Counted from the stretch's first letter, positions 25,829 through 34,598 are shown. The stretch is 64,000 nt of DNA from CAZDWZ01 sp964509425 (GCA_964509425.1 CAZDWZ010000013.1:62001-126000); one strand, 5' to 3'. The notes: generated by a model not told the origin, from the sequence alone. Translations and numbers: made by a program.

Positions 25829-26413
25829 CTACTGCTCTTCCCGCGACTTCTTTCCTAAGTATCCGCCGTGGTGACGGAGCGCGAAGTCCTCTTTCGTAAA
25901 TCCTTTCTCTTCCATCGTAAGCAGCGCGAGCGCGTCGGTTAAAACGACCATCGCAGTCGTGCTCGCCGTCGGGGTGAGGCCGAGCGGGCAAGCCTCGACA
26001 ATTTTCCCAATTGGCAGCACGACATCGCTTTCCAACGCGAGGGGATTATCGCTCGAAGACGTAATCGAGATGACGGTGTCGACACCAAGGTGCCGGCAGA
26101 AATGAACCGTTTCCAATACCTCGCGATTCTTCCCGCTGTTTGAAATCGCGATGAGCGCATCGCCCTTTTGCACGACTCCGACATCTCCATGTGCGGCATC
26201 CGCAGGATGAAGGAAAATCGCTGGAGTTCCCGTGGTGCAGAAGGTAGACGCCGCTTTCTTCGCGATATACCCGGCCTTTCCGAGGCCCGTCGTGAAAACT
26301 CGTCCCTTGCAATCGAGCAGCGCACGCACCGCTTTTTCCATCTCTGCAAAACATGAGAGGCCGAGAATAGCGTCTGCTTGCGCTTTCAGGATTTTTTCGA
26401 ATTGAGTTCTCAT
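25829..26413 (-). CDS. SIS-domain sugar-phosphate isomerase, KdsD/GutQ-like, no CBS domains
   Basis: 194 aa matching the SIS half of arabinose-5-phosphate isomerase, which feeds Kdo for LPS. Seen: GRVFTTGLGKAGYIAKKAAST, FLHPADAAHGDVGVV, IAISNSGKNREVL, CPLGLTPTASTTAMVVLTDAL and the end DFALRHHGGYLGKK. The tandem CBS domains of E. coli KdsD (328 aa) are absent; such short forms exist and are active in other species. Substrate inferred from similarity. Confidence 0.85.
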   Translation of the reverse strand: MRTQFEKILKAQADAILGLSCFAEMEKAVRALLDCKGRVFTTGLGKAGYIAKKAASTFCTTGTPAIFLHPADAAHGDVGVVQKGDALIAISNSGKNREVLETVHFCRHLGVDTVISITSSSDNPLALESDVVLPIGKIVEACPLGLTPTASTTAMVVLTDALALLTMEEKGFTKEDFALRHHGGYLGKKSREEQ

Positions 26414-26434
26414 ACAGCTTGTATATCTCAGCGG

Positions 26435-27124
26435 TTAGTTTCTACCCAATACAGTGCCACAGTTCTCGCACCAAATGCGATACCGGGCCCGTTCAATCTG
26501 CCACAGGGGAACGCCCGAGAAGTTCACTGCCGGAAGGATGTAGTCAGCTTGGCCAAAGGCATCGATCTCCTGAGGCCCTTCGATTGGAATCGGTGGGCGG
26601 CTGGGGATCCGGAGCTCGGCGCGAATGCCCGAGGCTTTTATCCCGCTCATATTCCGCACTGAGAGAAAGAGCTCGGAGATCGATTGGTCTGCAATCTTAT
26701 TCCGCATCTCCGAAGAGTGCTTGATGATCTCGTCCTTTTCCCCGAACTTTACAAGAAGTTCCGACTTGAGCTTCGCTTCCATACACTCGAAACGAAACGG
26801 CAGCTTTGCTTCGCGGTACCCGTCGAGGCAGATGACGCTCCCGTCGGTGTCGGCGTTCCGTGAGCAATCGACACCGCCGTGTTTGTCGCAGCTCGGAGGA
26901 GTTTCGGCCTTCAATTCGCGAATTTTCGAGTCGATGTTTTCTCGTGCAAGCTTCGGCAGCTCGGACTTTTTCGCTCCGGGGTCGTCCGGGGTCGTGGAGT
27001 AGTAGGTATTCCCCGCTTCGTCGGTCCATTTGTAAATCGGATCGGCTGATGCAGAGGCGTGCAAAAGAATAACGGATATTGAAAGTAAAAAAGCAACAGC
27101 TCGTTTCAGTGATCCTCGCTTCAT
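26435..27124 (-). CDS. DUF4124-domain exported protein
   Basis: 229 aa. Signal peptide (KRAVAFLLSISVILLHASASA), then the DUF4124 core DPIYKWTDEAGNTYYSTTPDD. The remainder is unique, with cysteines in SCDKHGGVDCS, ICLDGYREA, FECMEAK and WCENCG that suggest periplasmic disulfides, and a C-terminal beta-rich part. DUF4124 proteins are periplasmic and poorly characterised. Both sides are bounded by CACAGAG-type inverted repeats or convergent genes. Confidence 0.75.
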   Translation of the reverse strand: MKRGSLKRAVAFLLSISVILLHASASADPIYKWTDEAGNTYYSTTPDDPGAKKSELPKLARENIDSKIRELKAETPPSCDKHGGVDCSRNADTDGSVICLDGYREAKLPFRFECMEAKLKSELLVKFGEKDEIIKHSSEMRNKIADQSISELFLSVRNMSGIKASGIRAELRIPSRPPIPIEGPQEIDAFGQADYILPAVNFSGVPLWQIERARYRIWCENCGTVLGRN

Positions 27125-27152
27125 CGCACCTCAGTACCGCTCCTGATTTCCA

Positions 27153-27220
27153 CTCTGTGCCTTTTTGTCTCTGTGGTTCAATAGAATAAAAACAAACCAC
27201 AGAGGCACAGAGGCACAGAG
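27153..27220. repeat. Second, imperfect copy of the CACAGAG inverted repeat
   Basis: Left arm 27153-27178 and right arm 27195-27220 pair with a few mismatches (the left arm has a T-run in place of one unit). Same loop type as at 25747-25815. Lies between two minus-strand genes, downstream of pilD. Confidence 0.8.
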
Positions 27221-27234
27221 ATAGTAAGGAAAAT

Positions 27235-28017
27235 CTAGAAGCCGAACCAGCGGATGTCGCTAAAAATATAGATTATCGCACCGAGCGATAGCCACGGTCC
27301 GAACGGAATTTCGATGTGACGCCCGCCGCCGCGGACGACCATCATACCGATGCCGACAACTGAACCGATGAGCGAGCCCATGAAGATCGTCGTCGGCACG
27401 GATTCCCAACCAAGGATCGCCCCGGTCATCGCCATGAGCTTGATATCTCCGCCGCCGAGACCCACTCGTTTCGTAAACAAGTAGTACACGGCACCGATCA
27501 CATGGAAAAATCCGCCGCCCACGATGAAACCGAGCAATGAGTCGAGTGCGTCTCGCGTGATCGGCGGAGATTGAAACGCGTGGGTATACTGACTGGCGAT
27601 CCCGAGCAGCAGTCCAAGAGTCATTCCTGGAAAACTGATGAGATTCGGGATGATCTTGTGTTCGAGGTCGATGAAGGTGATCGCGATTAGCGCAGCGACA
27701 AGTGCGTAAATAACAAAGGCAGTCGGAGTTACGTCAAAGCGGATGACGGTCTCAATGGCGGCAAGGGCCGAGAGCGCTTCGACGACGGGATACTGCGGCG
27801 AGATTTTTGTCTTACAGCCGCGGCATTTGCCCCGGAGCAGAATCCAGCTCAAGACTGGGAGGTTGTCATACCATTGGATCATCATTTGACACCCGGGGCA
27901 GAAGGAGCGCCTCGGGAAGCTGACGGAAAGTTTCCGCGGGAGTCGATAAATGACGACGTTTAGAAAGCTGCCGATGCAGAGTCCAAACACGAGAGCATAA
28001 AGTAGTTTAATGATCAT
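27235..28017 (-). CDS. pilD: Prepilin peptidase / N-methyltransferase
   Basis: Inner-membrane aspartic protease that cleaves and N-methylates type IV prepilins and pseudopilins. 260 aa. N-terminal methyltransferase domain with zinc cysteines C40, C43, C65, C68; catalytic aspartates D117 in FIDLEHKIIP and D191 in GLGGGDIK; about seven hydrophobic segments. It supports function of the pilMNOQ system and possibly of the TadE-like pseudopilins. Confidence 0.95.
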   Translation of the reverse strand: MIIKLLYALVFGLCIGSFLNVVIYRLPRKLSVSFPRRSFCPGCQMMIQWYDNLPVLSWILLRGKCRGCKTKISPQYPVVEALSALAAIETVIRFDVTPTAFVIYALVAALIAITFIDLEHKIIPNLISFPGMTLGLLLGIASQYTHAFQSPPITRDALDSLLGFIVGGGFFHVIGAVYYLFTKRVGLGGGDIKLMAMTGAILGWESVPTTIFMGSLIGSVVGIGMMVVRGGGRHIEIPFGPWLSLGAIIYIFSDIRWFGF

Positions 28018-28328
28018 CTTCGTCTCTCGGCGGCGATAATTGAGGAGTCCAAACCTTTCTCTTGATGCATCGTAACTGAAGTTAGTTCAGTGATTTAGTT
28101 TCTGACTTATTTCCCGTAGTTTGACACTTGTCGAAGCCGGGAGTGAAACTGACAATCACAGCCATTTTTTGTAGAACGTTATCGCTCCTCTCACTAGCCC
28201 GAATATTTCATGAACTTCCTGCTCCGAGAAACGATGTTCACGGTCTTTTTTAAGAAACTGCAGGACATCGCCTGGCGATGCGCTTCATCGAAAAATATTC
28301 GGCCCAAATTTTGGTCGCTGCTGCCCTT
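28018..28328. other. 311-bp divergent promoter region
   Basis: Between the start of pilD (minus) and the YbjN-like gene (plus). AT-rich in its middle (about 28,060-28,200). No palindromic operator or hairpin stands out. A minus-strand frame at 28194-28802 is the shadow of the plus-strand gene. Confidence 0.35.
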
Positions 28329-28814
28329 ATGAAGATTCCGACTTCGACGTCCAAGGTTCGAAAGATTGCTCCGGCAAGAATTCGTAAAATTACCGGTGGG
28401 AAAGATCCGACGCGGCTCGTCGAGGAGTTCATGATCCGGCGGGGATTTAATCCCGAAGAATGTTTGCAGCAGCGAACCGGCGAGCTCGCACAATGGCTCG
28501 TTCCCCTCAGCGATGACGAGGACCTCGAAATCACCCTTGAGGGCCTGAACCATCCGCCCGAGACCACGCTCTACATGGGCGTGAACATCTTCGCGGTTCC
28601 GCTCTCCGACTGCTACAAGATTCTCGTCGCGGCGCTCAATGTCTCGGACACCCTGATCGGGGCGAAGCTCAGTCTCGTCAATTACGATTTGGTGTTGAGC
28701 GTGACCGTCTACACCGCGAACATGGCGGTTGACGAGATCGATTATTTTTACGAGCTCATCGTCCGTCAGAAAAATGGCGTTCAAGAAGCCATCTCGGAAC
28801 AACTCGGCGGATAG
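28329..28814 (+). CDS. YbjN-like / secretion-chaperone-fold protein
   Basis: 161 aa from ATG 28329 (frame open from 28278). Basic N-terminus, then an alpha/beta domain: IRRGFNPEEC, LEITLEGLNHPPETTLYMGVN, FAVPLSDCYKILVAALNVSDTLIGAKL, LVLSVTVYTANMAVDEIDYFYELIV. This pattern resembles the YbjN/type III chaperone-like fold, a small soluble dimer that binds partner proteins. Recognition is by pattern only. The next gene (RibD-like) starts 71 nt downstream. Confidence 0.5.
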   Translation: MKIPTSTSKVRKIAPARIRKITGGKDPTRLVEEFMIRRGFNPEECLQQRTGELAQWLVPLSDDEDLEITLEGLNHPPETTLYMGVNIFAVPLSDCYKILVAALNVSDTLIGAKLSLVNYDLVLSVTVYTANMAVDEIDYFYELIVRQKNGVQEAISEQLGG

Positions 28815-28885
28815 TCATCGACGCCTCGTGTTTTCCGCAGCTGAAGGCACTTGAGAATTTGCCGTAAAAGCGCGAAGTTCACGTC

Positions 28886-29596
28886 ATGTCATCCGACTGT
28901 CGTCCATACGTGTTCCTCAAAGTTGCAACTTCGTTCGACGGCTGCCTCGACGATCTCTCCAATGTTCGTCTCGTTTTTTCTCCCCCCGAGGACATGGCGG
29001 CCGTTGATCGACTTCGCGCCGAGTTTGATGCGATTTTTGTAGGCGCGGAAACGGTCCGAAAAGATAACCCGCGTCTTGTGCTTCGCAATGAGTCGCTCCG
29101 AAAGAACAGGATCGAAAGAGGGCTCTCTCCTGATCCGATGAAGGTTTGCCTCACCGCTTCGGGAAACCTTGATTCGAACTCGGCATTTTTCAAAGCGGGA
29201 GATTCTGAACGCGTGATTTACGCCCCGTCGGATATTGCCGCAGGACTTCAGACCGAGCTTGCTGGACGCGCGGTTGTCGTGCCCCTCGCAGCTTCGCAAG
29301 AGAGTGGAAACGGATATTTGCCGATTGGGGCGCTCCTCTCGGATCTGAAGCAGCGCGGAGTCTCTCGCCTTTTCGTGGAAGGAGGGAGCACCATTATCCG
29401 CCAGCTTCTCGAGGCTGATGTCGTCGACGGATTTCGTCTCGCGATTTCTTCGAAGTGCGTTGCTGAAACGGAGGCGCCTCGCCTCTTAAGCTCTCAGCTC
29501 TCCTCGCCTGGACGGCGTGATTTTCGGCTCGACGGTTGCGAGCATTTCCCGGAAATGATCGTCCTTACGGGATCGTTTCTCCCTCTGGTGGGGTGA
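28886..29596 (+). CDS. RibD C-terminal-type reductase
   Basis: 236 aa, dihydrofolate-reductase fold of the riboflavin-pathway reductase (5-amino-6-(5-phosphoribosylamino)uracil reductase) without the deaminase domain. Seen: VFLKVATSFDGCLD, FDAIFVGAETVRKDNPRL, GVSRLFVEGGSTIIRQLLEADVVDGF. Stand-alone proteins of this family may serve riboflavin synthesis or other pteridine/flavin-like reductions. No other rib gene is near, so the specific substrate is left open. Confidence 0.82.
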   Translation: MSSDCRPYVFLKVATSFDGCLDDLSNVRLVFSPPEDMAAVDRLRAEFDAIFVGAETVRKDNPRLVLRNESLRKNRIERGLSPDPMKVCLTASGNLDSNSAFFKAGDSERVIYAPSDIAAGLQTELAGRAVVVPLAASQESGNGYLPIGALLSDLKQRGVSRLFVEGGSTIIRQLLEADVVDGFRLAISSKCVAETEAPRLLSSQLSSPGRRDFRLDGCEHFPEMIVLTGSFLPLVG

Positions 29597-29712
29597 TCAC
29601 CCGTCATACCCGAATTCATCCGAAAGCTGGGCAGAGCCTAGCGATATTCGGATTGGCTCGCTGAAGCCTTTCGCTTTTAGATAAAACTATCTCGAACACG
29701 ATCCGAGAGAAA

Positions 29713-30564
29713 TTAGTTTTCCGTTTCTTCGGTGCGAAGCGCCTGCGTTCCATTTGACGGCGGGGGGGTGACGATCTGGCCTCCCGAATTTGCCTCATGG
29801 GCTCTGTCAAACTCCTGCTTTCTCAGCGTATGGATTTCGTAGATGACCGGCTCGACATTTTCCACCACGGGAGCGACTACGCGGTAAACACAATGCGCGT
29901 CGTTGTTAAAAATATTCAGCGGAAGCGATGCAACACCTGGCTCTCCATTTGCCGTGCTTTCAGTGATTGCCGATGCTTCATCGTGCCAAGGAGCGCCGTA
30001 AATGCAGCGGCGGCGTTGAAGTAAAACTGGAACATTCGCAAGCGGGGCACCGGAGGCCCCAACTTCGACTCGGAGTGAGCAACGTGTTCCGTCTAAAAGT
30101 GGTGAGACCTGGCGGATCGTACGGCGGTCCTCAAACGACGGATCGCAGGCGCCTACGATGCGCGCAGACACCGCGAGCTGGGATGCGGAGACACTTGCAT
30201 CCTTTGCATCGAGCACGATTGTGAGCTGAATGCCGGCGGTTCCCTGTTGAATGTTCGGGACGATGATTGAGCCACTGAGCTCTCCGCTTTTTACGCTCAG
30301 CTCGGCAACCGCGTCCTCAAAATCAGATGAGAGGAAGAATCGCCCGTCCTTCTCTGAGAGTGTCGACTCCCCGGTATTTAATAGAGTGACCGTGGCACCC
30401 TCAATGGGAATGGCAGCCGCCGTAATCGTTCTGCCTTCAAAGGAACGCCTGTCCGTGGAAACGCCTGTGCCGACAGAACCTCCTCCACAGCCCGCGGCAA
30501 AAAACCCGGGGAGCACCAGGAGTGCAAAGAGCGTCGAGCCGATGATGTTGCGGCGGCCCATCAT
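29713..30564 (-). CDS. Lipoprotein with carboxypeptidase-regulatory-like domain
   Basis: 283 aa. Lipobox FAAGC with Cys26, Gly/Ser linker, then a beta-sandwich resembling carboxypeptidase regulatory-like/CnaB domains (GRTITAAAIPIEGATVTLLN, EKDGRFFLSSDFEDAVAELSVK), and a second domain with cysteines in ACDPSF, RCSLRVEV, RRCIYG and HCVYRV. Starts inside the stop of the DUF6502 gene (ATGA), so they form one unit. Role unknown; a surface or periplasmic sensor or structural protein is possible. Confidence 0.75.
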   Translation of the reverse strand: MMGRRNIIGSTLFALLVLPGFFAAGCGGGSVGTGVSTDRRSFEGRTITAAAIPIEGATVTLLNTGESTLSEKDGRFFLSSDFEDAVAELSVKSGELSGSIIVPNIQQGTAGIQLTIVLDAKDASVSASQLAVSARIVGACDPSFEDRRTIRQVSPLLDGTRCSLRVEVGASGAPLANVPVLLQRRRCIYGAPWHDEASAITESTANGEPGVASLPLNIFNNDAHCVYRVVAPVVENVEPVIYEIHTLRKQEFDRAHEANSGGQIVTPPPSNGTQALRTEETEN

Positions 30565-31430
30565 GGCTTCGCCCTCCTTTTCTTAGCCGAGGAAATTCGT
30601 TTGGCTTTCGGCTTCTCCGGCTCCTTGACGGATTTCCCTTCGATGAGACTGAACGAACCGAAAACGGCCTTCATCCCTCCTGGCCGGTTTGCCAGATTGG
30701 TGTTGATATCCTGGTCGTAGCGGGCGAGGTATCTCCGGACTTCCTCGTGCCACTTTGCACCCTGTTCGACGAACCACGCGCGGATCTGCTGCTCCTGCTC
30801 GGGACTAATGTTGTCGAAGTAAGTTCTAATATGGTGATTCGGAATCGGCGGCCGGTCGAAGAGATTCTCCGTCACCGACTCGATCAAGCACGCTTGGTCC
30901 TCACCGAGGAGCTTCAGCCCTTCGACGATATTCTCGTCGAGGGAGGGGACTGAGTTCGTTAGTTTGACCCAACCCTCGGAATCGCGTTCCGCAACCTTTG
31001 CCCGCTCGAGTTCAAATAACACTGTGTAAGGATTGAGGTCACTGCTGATCGACGCGACGAGAGTTCGGAAATCTCCGTCCTTTCCTTCGAGATACAGACG
31101 CTTGGGTTTTCCGGCTGGAGTAAGGAACCTCGAGTCGAATGTCCATTGTCCGACGATGCGCGTAACAACGTCGAAAGTCTGAGGTTCTTCGGGCACCGTG
31201 TCGAGGCGTTGAATATCCTTTCGCTGCAAGCCGGTCATTGCGCTGACTTTGCTCGTCGTGATCGACACCTGCCGACGCTTCAAGTCCTCGGACGCTGCCT
31301 CGACGAAGGCGTGTTTCAGGAGTTCGATAACCTCCCGAATCTTTATCCCCCGGCTGATGCACAGAGTGGCGATTGGTTTGAGGAGGTTCTTTGTCGCCGA
31401 AAGGAGTATTTTCCGGTTCTTCCCGATCAT
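30561..31430 (-). CDS. DUF6502-family protein
   Basis: 289 aa from ATG 31430; the frame extends to 31571 but the extra 47 residues are low quality. The conserved N-terminal half is clear: NLLKPIATLCISRGIKIREV, LLKHAFVEAAS, VSITTSKVSAMTGLQRKDIQRL, a winged-helix-like arrangement suggesting DNA binding, followed by a helical half with a Lys-rich end. Function of DUF6502 is unknown. Coupled to the lipoprotein downstream; a possible regulator/lipoprotein pair. Confidence 0.7.
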   Translation of the reverse strand: MIGKNRKILLSATKNLLKPIATLCISRGIKIREVIELLKHAFVEAASEDLKRRQVSITTSKVSAMTGLQRKDIQRLDTVPEEPQTFDVVTRIVGQWTFDSRFLTPAGKPKRLYLEGKDGDFRTLVASISSDLNPYTVLFELERAKVAERDSEGWVKLTNSVPSLDENIVEGLKLLGEDQACLIESVTENLFDRPPIPNHHIRTYFDNISPEQEQQIRAWFVEQGAKWHEEVRRYLARYDQDINTNLANRPGGMKAVFGSFSLIEGKSVKEPEKPKAKRISSAKKRRAKP

Positions 31431-31660
31431 GCCTGAAGTTTCGTTGTGTTTACTCTCCGGGCACCCGCTCTGCTGAGCATTTCGGGCCGCGGAGCAAAGA
31501 GAGTGAGCATTTTGCCGACGATTGGGAGAAAGGACAAGTTTCTCTAATAAAAACAGGGCCTCGCACAGCACTCTACTCCCTGTGTGAAATCATAGCCGAA
31601 AATCACTTCCGAAGTAACAACTCGGCTGTTCGAACTTTAACTTAACAGAAAGGTCAGTTT

Positions 31661-31912
31661 ATGAAAGTTAACCTACTAAAACTATTGTTTTTCTCTCTTG
31701 CGGTCGCATCTCTCTCAGCCTGTTCCGTGTTTCGCTCGACGGGCGAGGCGGTCGAAAGTGTCGGTGAAGGGGTAGGTGACGCCGCCGTGGGAACCGGCCG
31801 TGCTATCGGCGACGCCGGGGTCGCCATCGGAGAGGGCGCAGGGGATATCATCGAAGGAACAGGCGAAGCGGTTCAACGGGGTGCAAACCGGGTCGAGCGA
31901 AAAGGCTACTAA
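31661..31912 (+). CDS. Small glycine-zipper-like lipoprotein
   Basis: 83 aa. Signal peptide and lipobox SLSAC with Cys21, then heptad-like repeats of GEAV/GEGVGDAAVGTGRAIGDAG giving a Gly/Ala small-residue pattern every 3-4 positions, and a basic end (RVERKGY). Good SD (GAAAGG). Resembles entericidin/osmotically induced small lipoproteins that insert in or lie along membranes. First member of the envelope island. Confidence 0.75.
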   Translation: MKVNLLKLLFFSLAVASLSACSVFRSTGEAVESVGEGVGDAAVGTGRAIGDAGVAIGEGAGDIIEGTGEAVQRGANRVERKGY

Positions 31913-31936
31913 GTTCCGGCTACTCCCATTGGCCGA

Positions 31937-31968
31937 ACGAGGTAACAGGCGGTCGCCTGTTACCTCGT
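31937..31968 (+). terminator. Perfect 15-bp hairpin
   Basis: ACGAGGTAACAGGCG (31937-31951) and its exact complement (31954-31968), two bases between. It lies 25 nt after the small lipoprotein stop. No T-run follows (G-rich instead), so it may act on both strands or as an RNA stabiliser. Confidence 0.55.
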
Positions 31969-32053
31969 CGCCAGGGGGGGGCGCGGAATGGGATCGTGGA
32001 GTTCCGCGCGTAGGGTTTTGAGCAATCAAATTCTGGTAAAGACTGGGAAAAGG

Positions 32054-32650
32054 CTAGAAGCTGTAGCCCATCTCGAAGAAGAACTCGCCCCGAATGGGGT
32101 CCGCTACTACCCGGCTGTTGTTTCCGATTGAGACAGTAGGGGCAAAGCGTCTCAGGGGATCAATACCGACCGAGATCTTTCGTTCCGACTTCTGCCCCAA
32201 GGTGGAAGTCGGACCCTCAGCAGCTCCCGAAGTAGAGAAAGTCAAAAGCTGCCTGGACTTACGAAGGCCAGTTTTTACCTCTTTGTAGACCGGCGAGAGC
32301 GGGGATTCCTTCATCAGGCGATCGAGCTGCCGTCCGAGGATCTTCCGGGTCGCTCGCTTTGCAGCAAGTTCCTTGTCCTCTTCTTCCATCGTGTCGTTCG
32401 GCATTAAAAAAACCGGGTCCCGATCAATGTCTTGGATCCAGGCTTCACTTTGGAGGTCTGAGCGGAAATCTTGGAGCGGTTCGGCCTTGAACGTCTGCAA
32501 GCGTCCGATCTTGCCGCAGCTTCCCGACCCGCAGACCGAGTCACCGAGCGTCTTTCTCAGAACGGATGAAGATTGCGCTCCGGCGTTGTTTGTCGCCGCT
32601 AAGAGAAACCCGCAAAAAAGGAAAAACCAGTGTTTGAGCATAGTGTCCAT
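32054..32650 (-). CDS. Exported protein with outer-membrane-like C-terminus, hypothetical
   Basis: 198 aa. Signal peptide from the second Met (LKHWFFLFCGFLLAATNNAGAQ), a cysteine pair (VCGSGSCGK), a long charged helical region (about 80-140), then beta-rich segments and a terminal FFFEMGYSF, the aromatic ending seen in outer-membrane barrel strands. Possibly an outer-membrane-associated protein, though only a few strands fit. A perfect TGATCGCGATCA box lies 93 nt upstream. Start ATG 32650 or 32641. Confidence 0.6.
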   Translation of the reverse strand: MDTMLKHWFFLFCGFLLAATNNAGAQSSSVLRKTLGDSVCGSGSCGKIGRLQTFKAEPLQDFRSDLQSEAWIQDIDRDPVFLMPNDTMEEEDKELAAKRATRKILGRQLDRLMKESPLSPVYKEVKTGLRKSRQLLTFSTSGAAEGPTSTLGQKSERKISVGIDPLRRFAPTVSIGNNSRVVADPIRGEFFFEMGYSF

Positions 32651-32742
32651 CCAATCCGTACCCGGCGGATGTGAGCATTGCTTAGTTATGCTCTCCTTAC
32701 TCTAATTCGGCTCATATCCTTCGCTCCCTTGAGCACTTCCTG

Positions 32743-32754
32743 TGATCGCGATCA
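32743..32754. promoter_or_regulatory. Palindromic operator box 1 (TGATCGCGATCA)
   Basis: Perfect 12-bp palindrome, extended to GTGATCGCGATCAT, 93 nt upstream of the minus gene starting at 32650. Fits TGAYYNNRRTCA shared by six sites in the island; spacing of TGA and TCA by six bases is CRP/FNR-like. Confidence 0.6.
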
Positions 32755-32883
32755 TGAAATTTTCGTGAAACGCCCAATTTTAGGGGCTAAAAGCGTTGTC
32801 GCAGCGTAGTCGCTCGCCGAAAGACGGCAAACGACTCGCTGCGACAATAAAATATCTGAATCCTTCGGCGGGCTGGATCAGCC

Positions 32884-33159
32884 CTAGAAGATGCCGTCAA
32901 CCAGTGCTCCGACCGCCCGGAATGGCAGGGCGATAATGTTCCCAAGCACGTCGACGGTGCATGAGAGAACCCCCGAGCATTCATTGCTCGATTCCTTTTC
33001 GACAGACTTGGTCTCTTCGTGGCGATATGAAGTTCGCCCCGTCTCGTCCGGCCCACTTGATTCGACGGTTGAGGTCTCCGTTCGGCGGGATGAACACCCC
33101 GTTGCCGGAATGATTGTGCTTAAAGTCACCAGGCAGACCACTATCCACTTCTTTTTCAT
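32884..33159 (-). CDS. Small lipoprotein, hypothetical
   Basis: 91 aa with a very strong SD (GAGGAGG) inside the end of the preceding gene and an ATGA overlap. Lipobox PATGC with Cys22; Ser/Thr/Glu-rich polar middle; C-terminal hydrophobic stretch LGNIIALPFRAVGALVDGIF with a cysteine pair just before it. The C-terminal helix may dip into a membrane. No family known. Confidence 0.7.
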   Translation of the reverse strand: MKKKWIVVCLVTLSTIIPATGCSSRRTETSTVESSGPDETGRTSYRHEETKSVEKESSNECSGVLSCTVDVLGNIIALPFRAVGALVDGIF

Positions 33160-33878
33160 TGTTTCCTCCTCGTTAAAAAATTGTCGTGCTCATATTCCCT
33201 CTCCACCTCCACCCCGAGCTGCCGAGCGTGCAGAGGCTGGGTTGATTTGATGGCGGAGAGGAGAAAAGATCGGAGAGCTACCGCCTGTCGTCTCGGCAGG
33301 CCGGAGATGAGCTCGACTGCCTTCCCGTCGTAGTCCAGGAGGCAGACCGTGTAGAGCCGGAACAGATTCTCGAGCGGGAGGCGACGAATCTCTACATCGC
33401 CGGCGCTCGCAAGCGGGAGCTCTTCACGGCTCCGAATCAACACCCCATCGATGAAGACGAGGCGATCGTCCTCGAGGAGGTACCGGAAAGCGAGAAAGGA
33501 AAGCATCTCGTGGAGGATCTTCAAGGCGATGCCGCACATGAGAAGAAACAGGAATCCGGTTAATGCCAGCAAGAACGTTTCGTCGAGCTTGGCGAATGTC
33601 GGCCTCCAAGTTTGTATGAGGGCGACGGCGCAGAGAAAAAACGCGAGCATCGCCCAAGCACAGCGGAGCAGAATCAATCGCGGTGATTGTGGAAAGATCA
33701 CTCGCAAATTGATGAGCGGCAAATCACTCGACGATTCGTCATCGGAAGTTTCTACGCCGACTTCCGGTTCATCATCCGGGGGAACCCGGAGCCTGGACAC
33801 GGGATCGGCGGCACCGGAGATTCCGGCGGCGAGCACGAGCACCGAGGTGTCTGGGAGATGAAACGAACTCAATATCAT
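33156..33878 (-). CDS. Membrane protein with bacterial PH-like domain
   Basis: 240 aa. N-terminal ~55 residues are acidic and unstructured; two transmembrane helices (LILLRCAWAMLAFFLCAVALI; FLLALTGFLFLLMCGIALKIL) are followed by a domain RYLLEDDRLVFIDGVLIRSREELPL...VEIRRLPLENLFRLYTVCLL, the pattern of YdbS/YdbT-type bPH2 domains. Probably inner-membrane and stress-related. Coupled to the small lipoprotein. Box 2 lies ~100 nt upstream. Confidence 0.62.
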   Translation of the reverse strand: MILSSFHLPDTSVLVLAAGISGAADPVSRLRVPPDDEPEVGVETSDDESSSDLPLINLRVIFPQSPRLILLRCAWAMLAFFLCAVALIQTWRPTFAKLDETFLLALTGFLFLLMCGIALKILHEMLSFLAFRYLLEDDRLVFIDGVLIRSREELPLASAGDVEIRRLPLENLFRLYTVCLLDYDGKAVELISGLPRRQAVALRSFLLSAIKSTQPLHARQLGVEVEREYEHDNFLTRRKQ

Positions 33879-33975
33879 TCGCGGACTCTTTTCTCATCAG
33901 AGAGATTTTTGAATTTAGGTGAACACGTTTCCGCGTTCCTTCATGCTTTTTACCAACCAGCGAACGGTTGAGGCA

Positions 33976-33987
33976 TGATCGCGGTCA
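33976..33987. promoter_or_regulatory. Palindromic operator box 2 (TGATCGCGGTCA)
   Basis: Near-perfect palindrome 98 nt upstream of the PH-like gene. Same TGAYYNNRRTCA form as the other boxes. Between it and the end of the next minus gene lies a 9-bp hairpin (about 34,025-34,061), a likely terminator of that gene. Confidence 0.55.
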
Positions 33988-34083
33988 AGGCAGTGCTCGA
34001 GGCGGCCGACTGCTGAGGCACAGAACTCTCTCAGACACAGGGCTGCCTCGGTGAGAGAGTCGCAGGAGTTTCCGTATGCGGAA

Positions 34084-34515
34084 CTATTTTGACGGGATCG
34101 GTAGATCCGGCTCGTTTACCTTTTTCTCGAGCACGGTGACTCGATCCTTTAATATCTCCACCTCGCGCTTGAGATTCAGGATCTCCTGCTCTTTTGCTTC
34201 CGGTGAAGCGGGTTCCCGTTTTTCGACAGTTGCCTCCGCCGTGGGCTTTCCTTTGGGAAGATCAGGAGGCTCGAGTCGGTCCCAAAGGACTTTCTCTCCT
34301 TGCACAATTGGAGCGCCGTCTTTCGCTTTTCCATCGCTGCTCCCTGCAGTGCCCGATTCCGGGGCTGCGTGAGCAGCTTGCTGGGCGAGGATCGGTGTCG
34401 CGACCAACGTCAGGCAAAGCGCGAAGAGAAAAGATCCGGCCTTCCCAGAGCCTTCTCTCTCACTGCGAGAAGCAGGGGGCGTCTGGAGAAGGGCGCGTTC
34501 GAGGTGCGTTACCAT
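34084..34515 (-). CDS. Exported coiled-coil protein, hypothetical
   Basis: 143 aa from ATG 34515 (AAAGGAGCTCAAC upstream). Long basic N-region, then a signal-type hydrophobic segment FLFALCLTLVATPILAQQAAHA; a polar linker; and a C-terminal coiled coil (EQEILNLKREVEILKDRVTVLEK) ending in LPIPSK. Probably a periplasmic oligomer. Divergent from the 44-aa membrane protein with two operator-like boxes between them. Confidence 0.6.
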   Translation of the reverse strand: MVTHLERALLQTPPASRSEREGSGKAGSFLFALCLTLVATPILAQQAAHAAPESGTAGSSDGKAKDGAPIVQGEKVLWDRLEPPDLPKGKPTAEATVEKREPASPEAKEQEILNLKREVEILKDRVTVLEKKVNEPDLPIPSK

Positions 34516-34598
34516 GTTGAGCTCCTTTGGGGACAACCCGATTCTCTCTCCTTCTCAGCTGTTTGAAAAGACCGGCGGTCGAAATATGGGCCTGGGTA

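Noticed and set aside
28194..28802. 202-codon minus-strand frame
   Set aside because: Shadow of the YbjN-like gene; charged low-complexity product.
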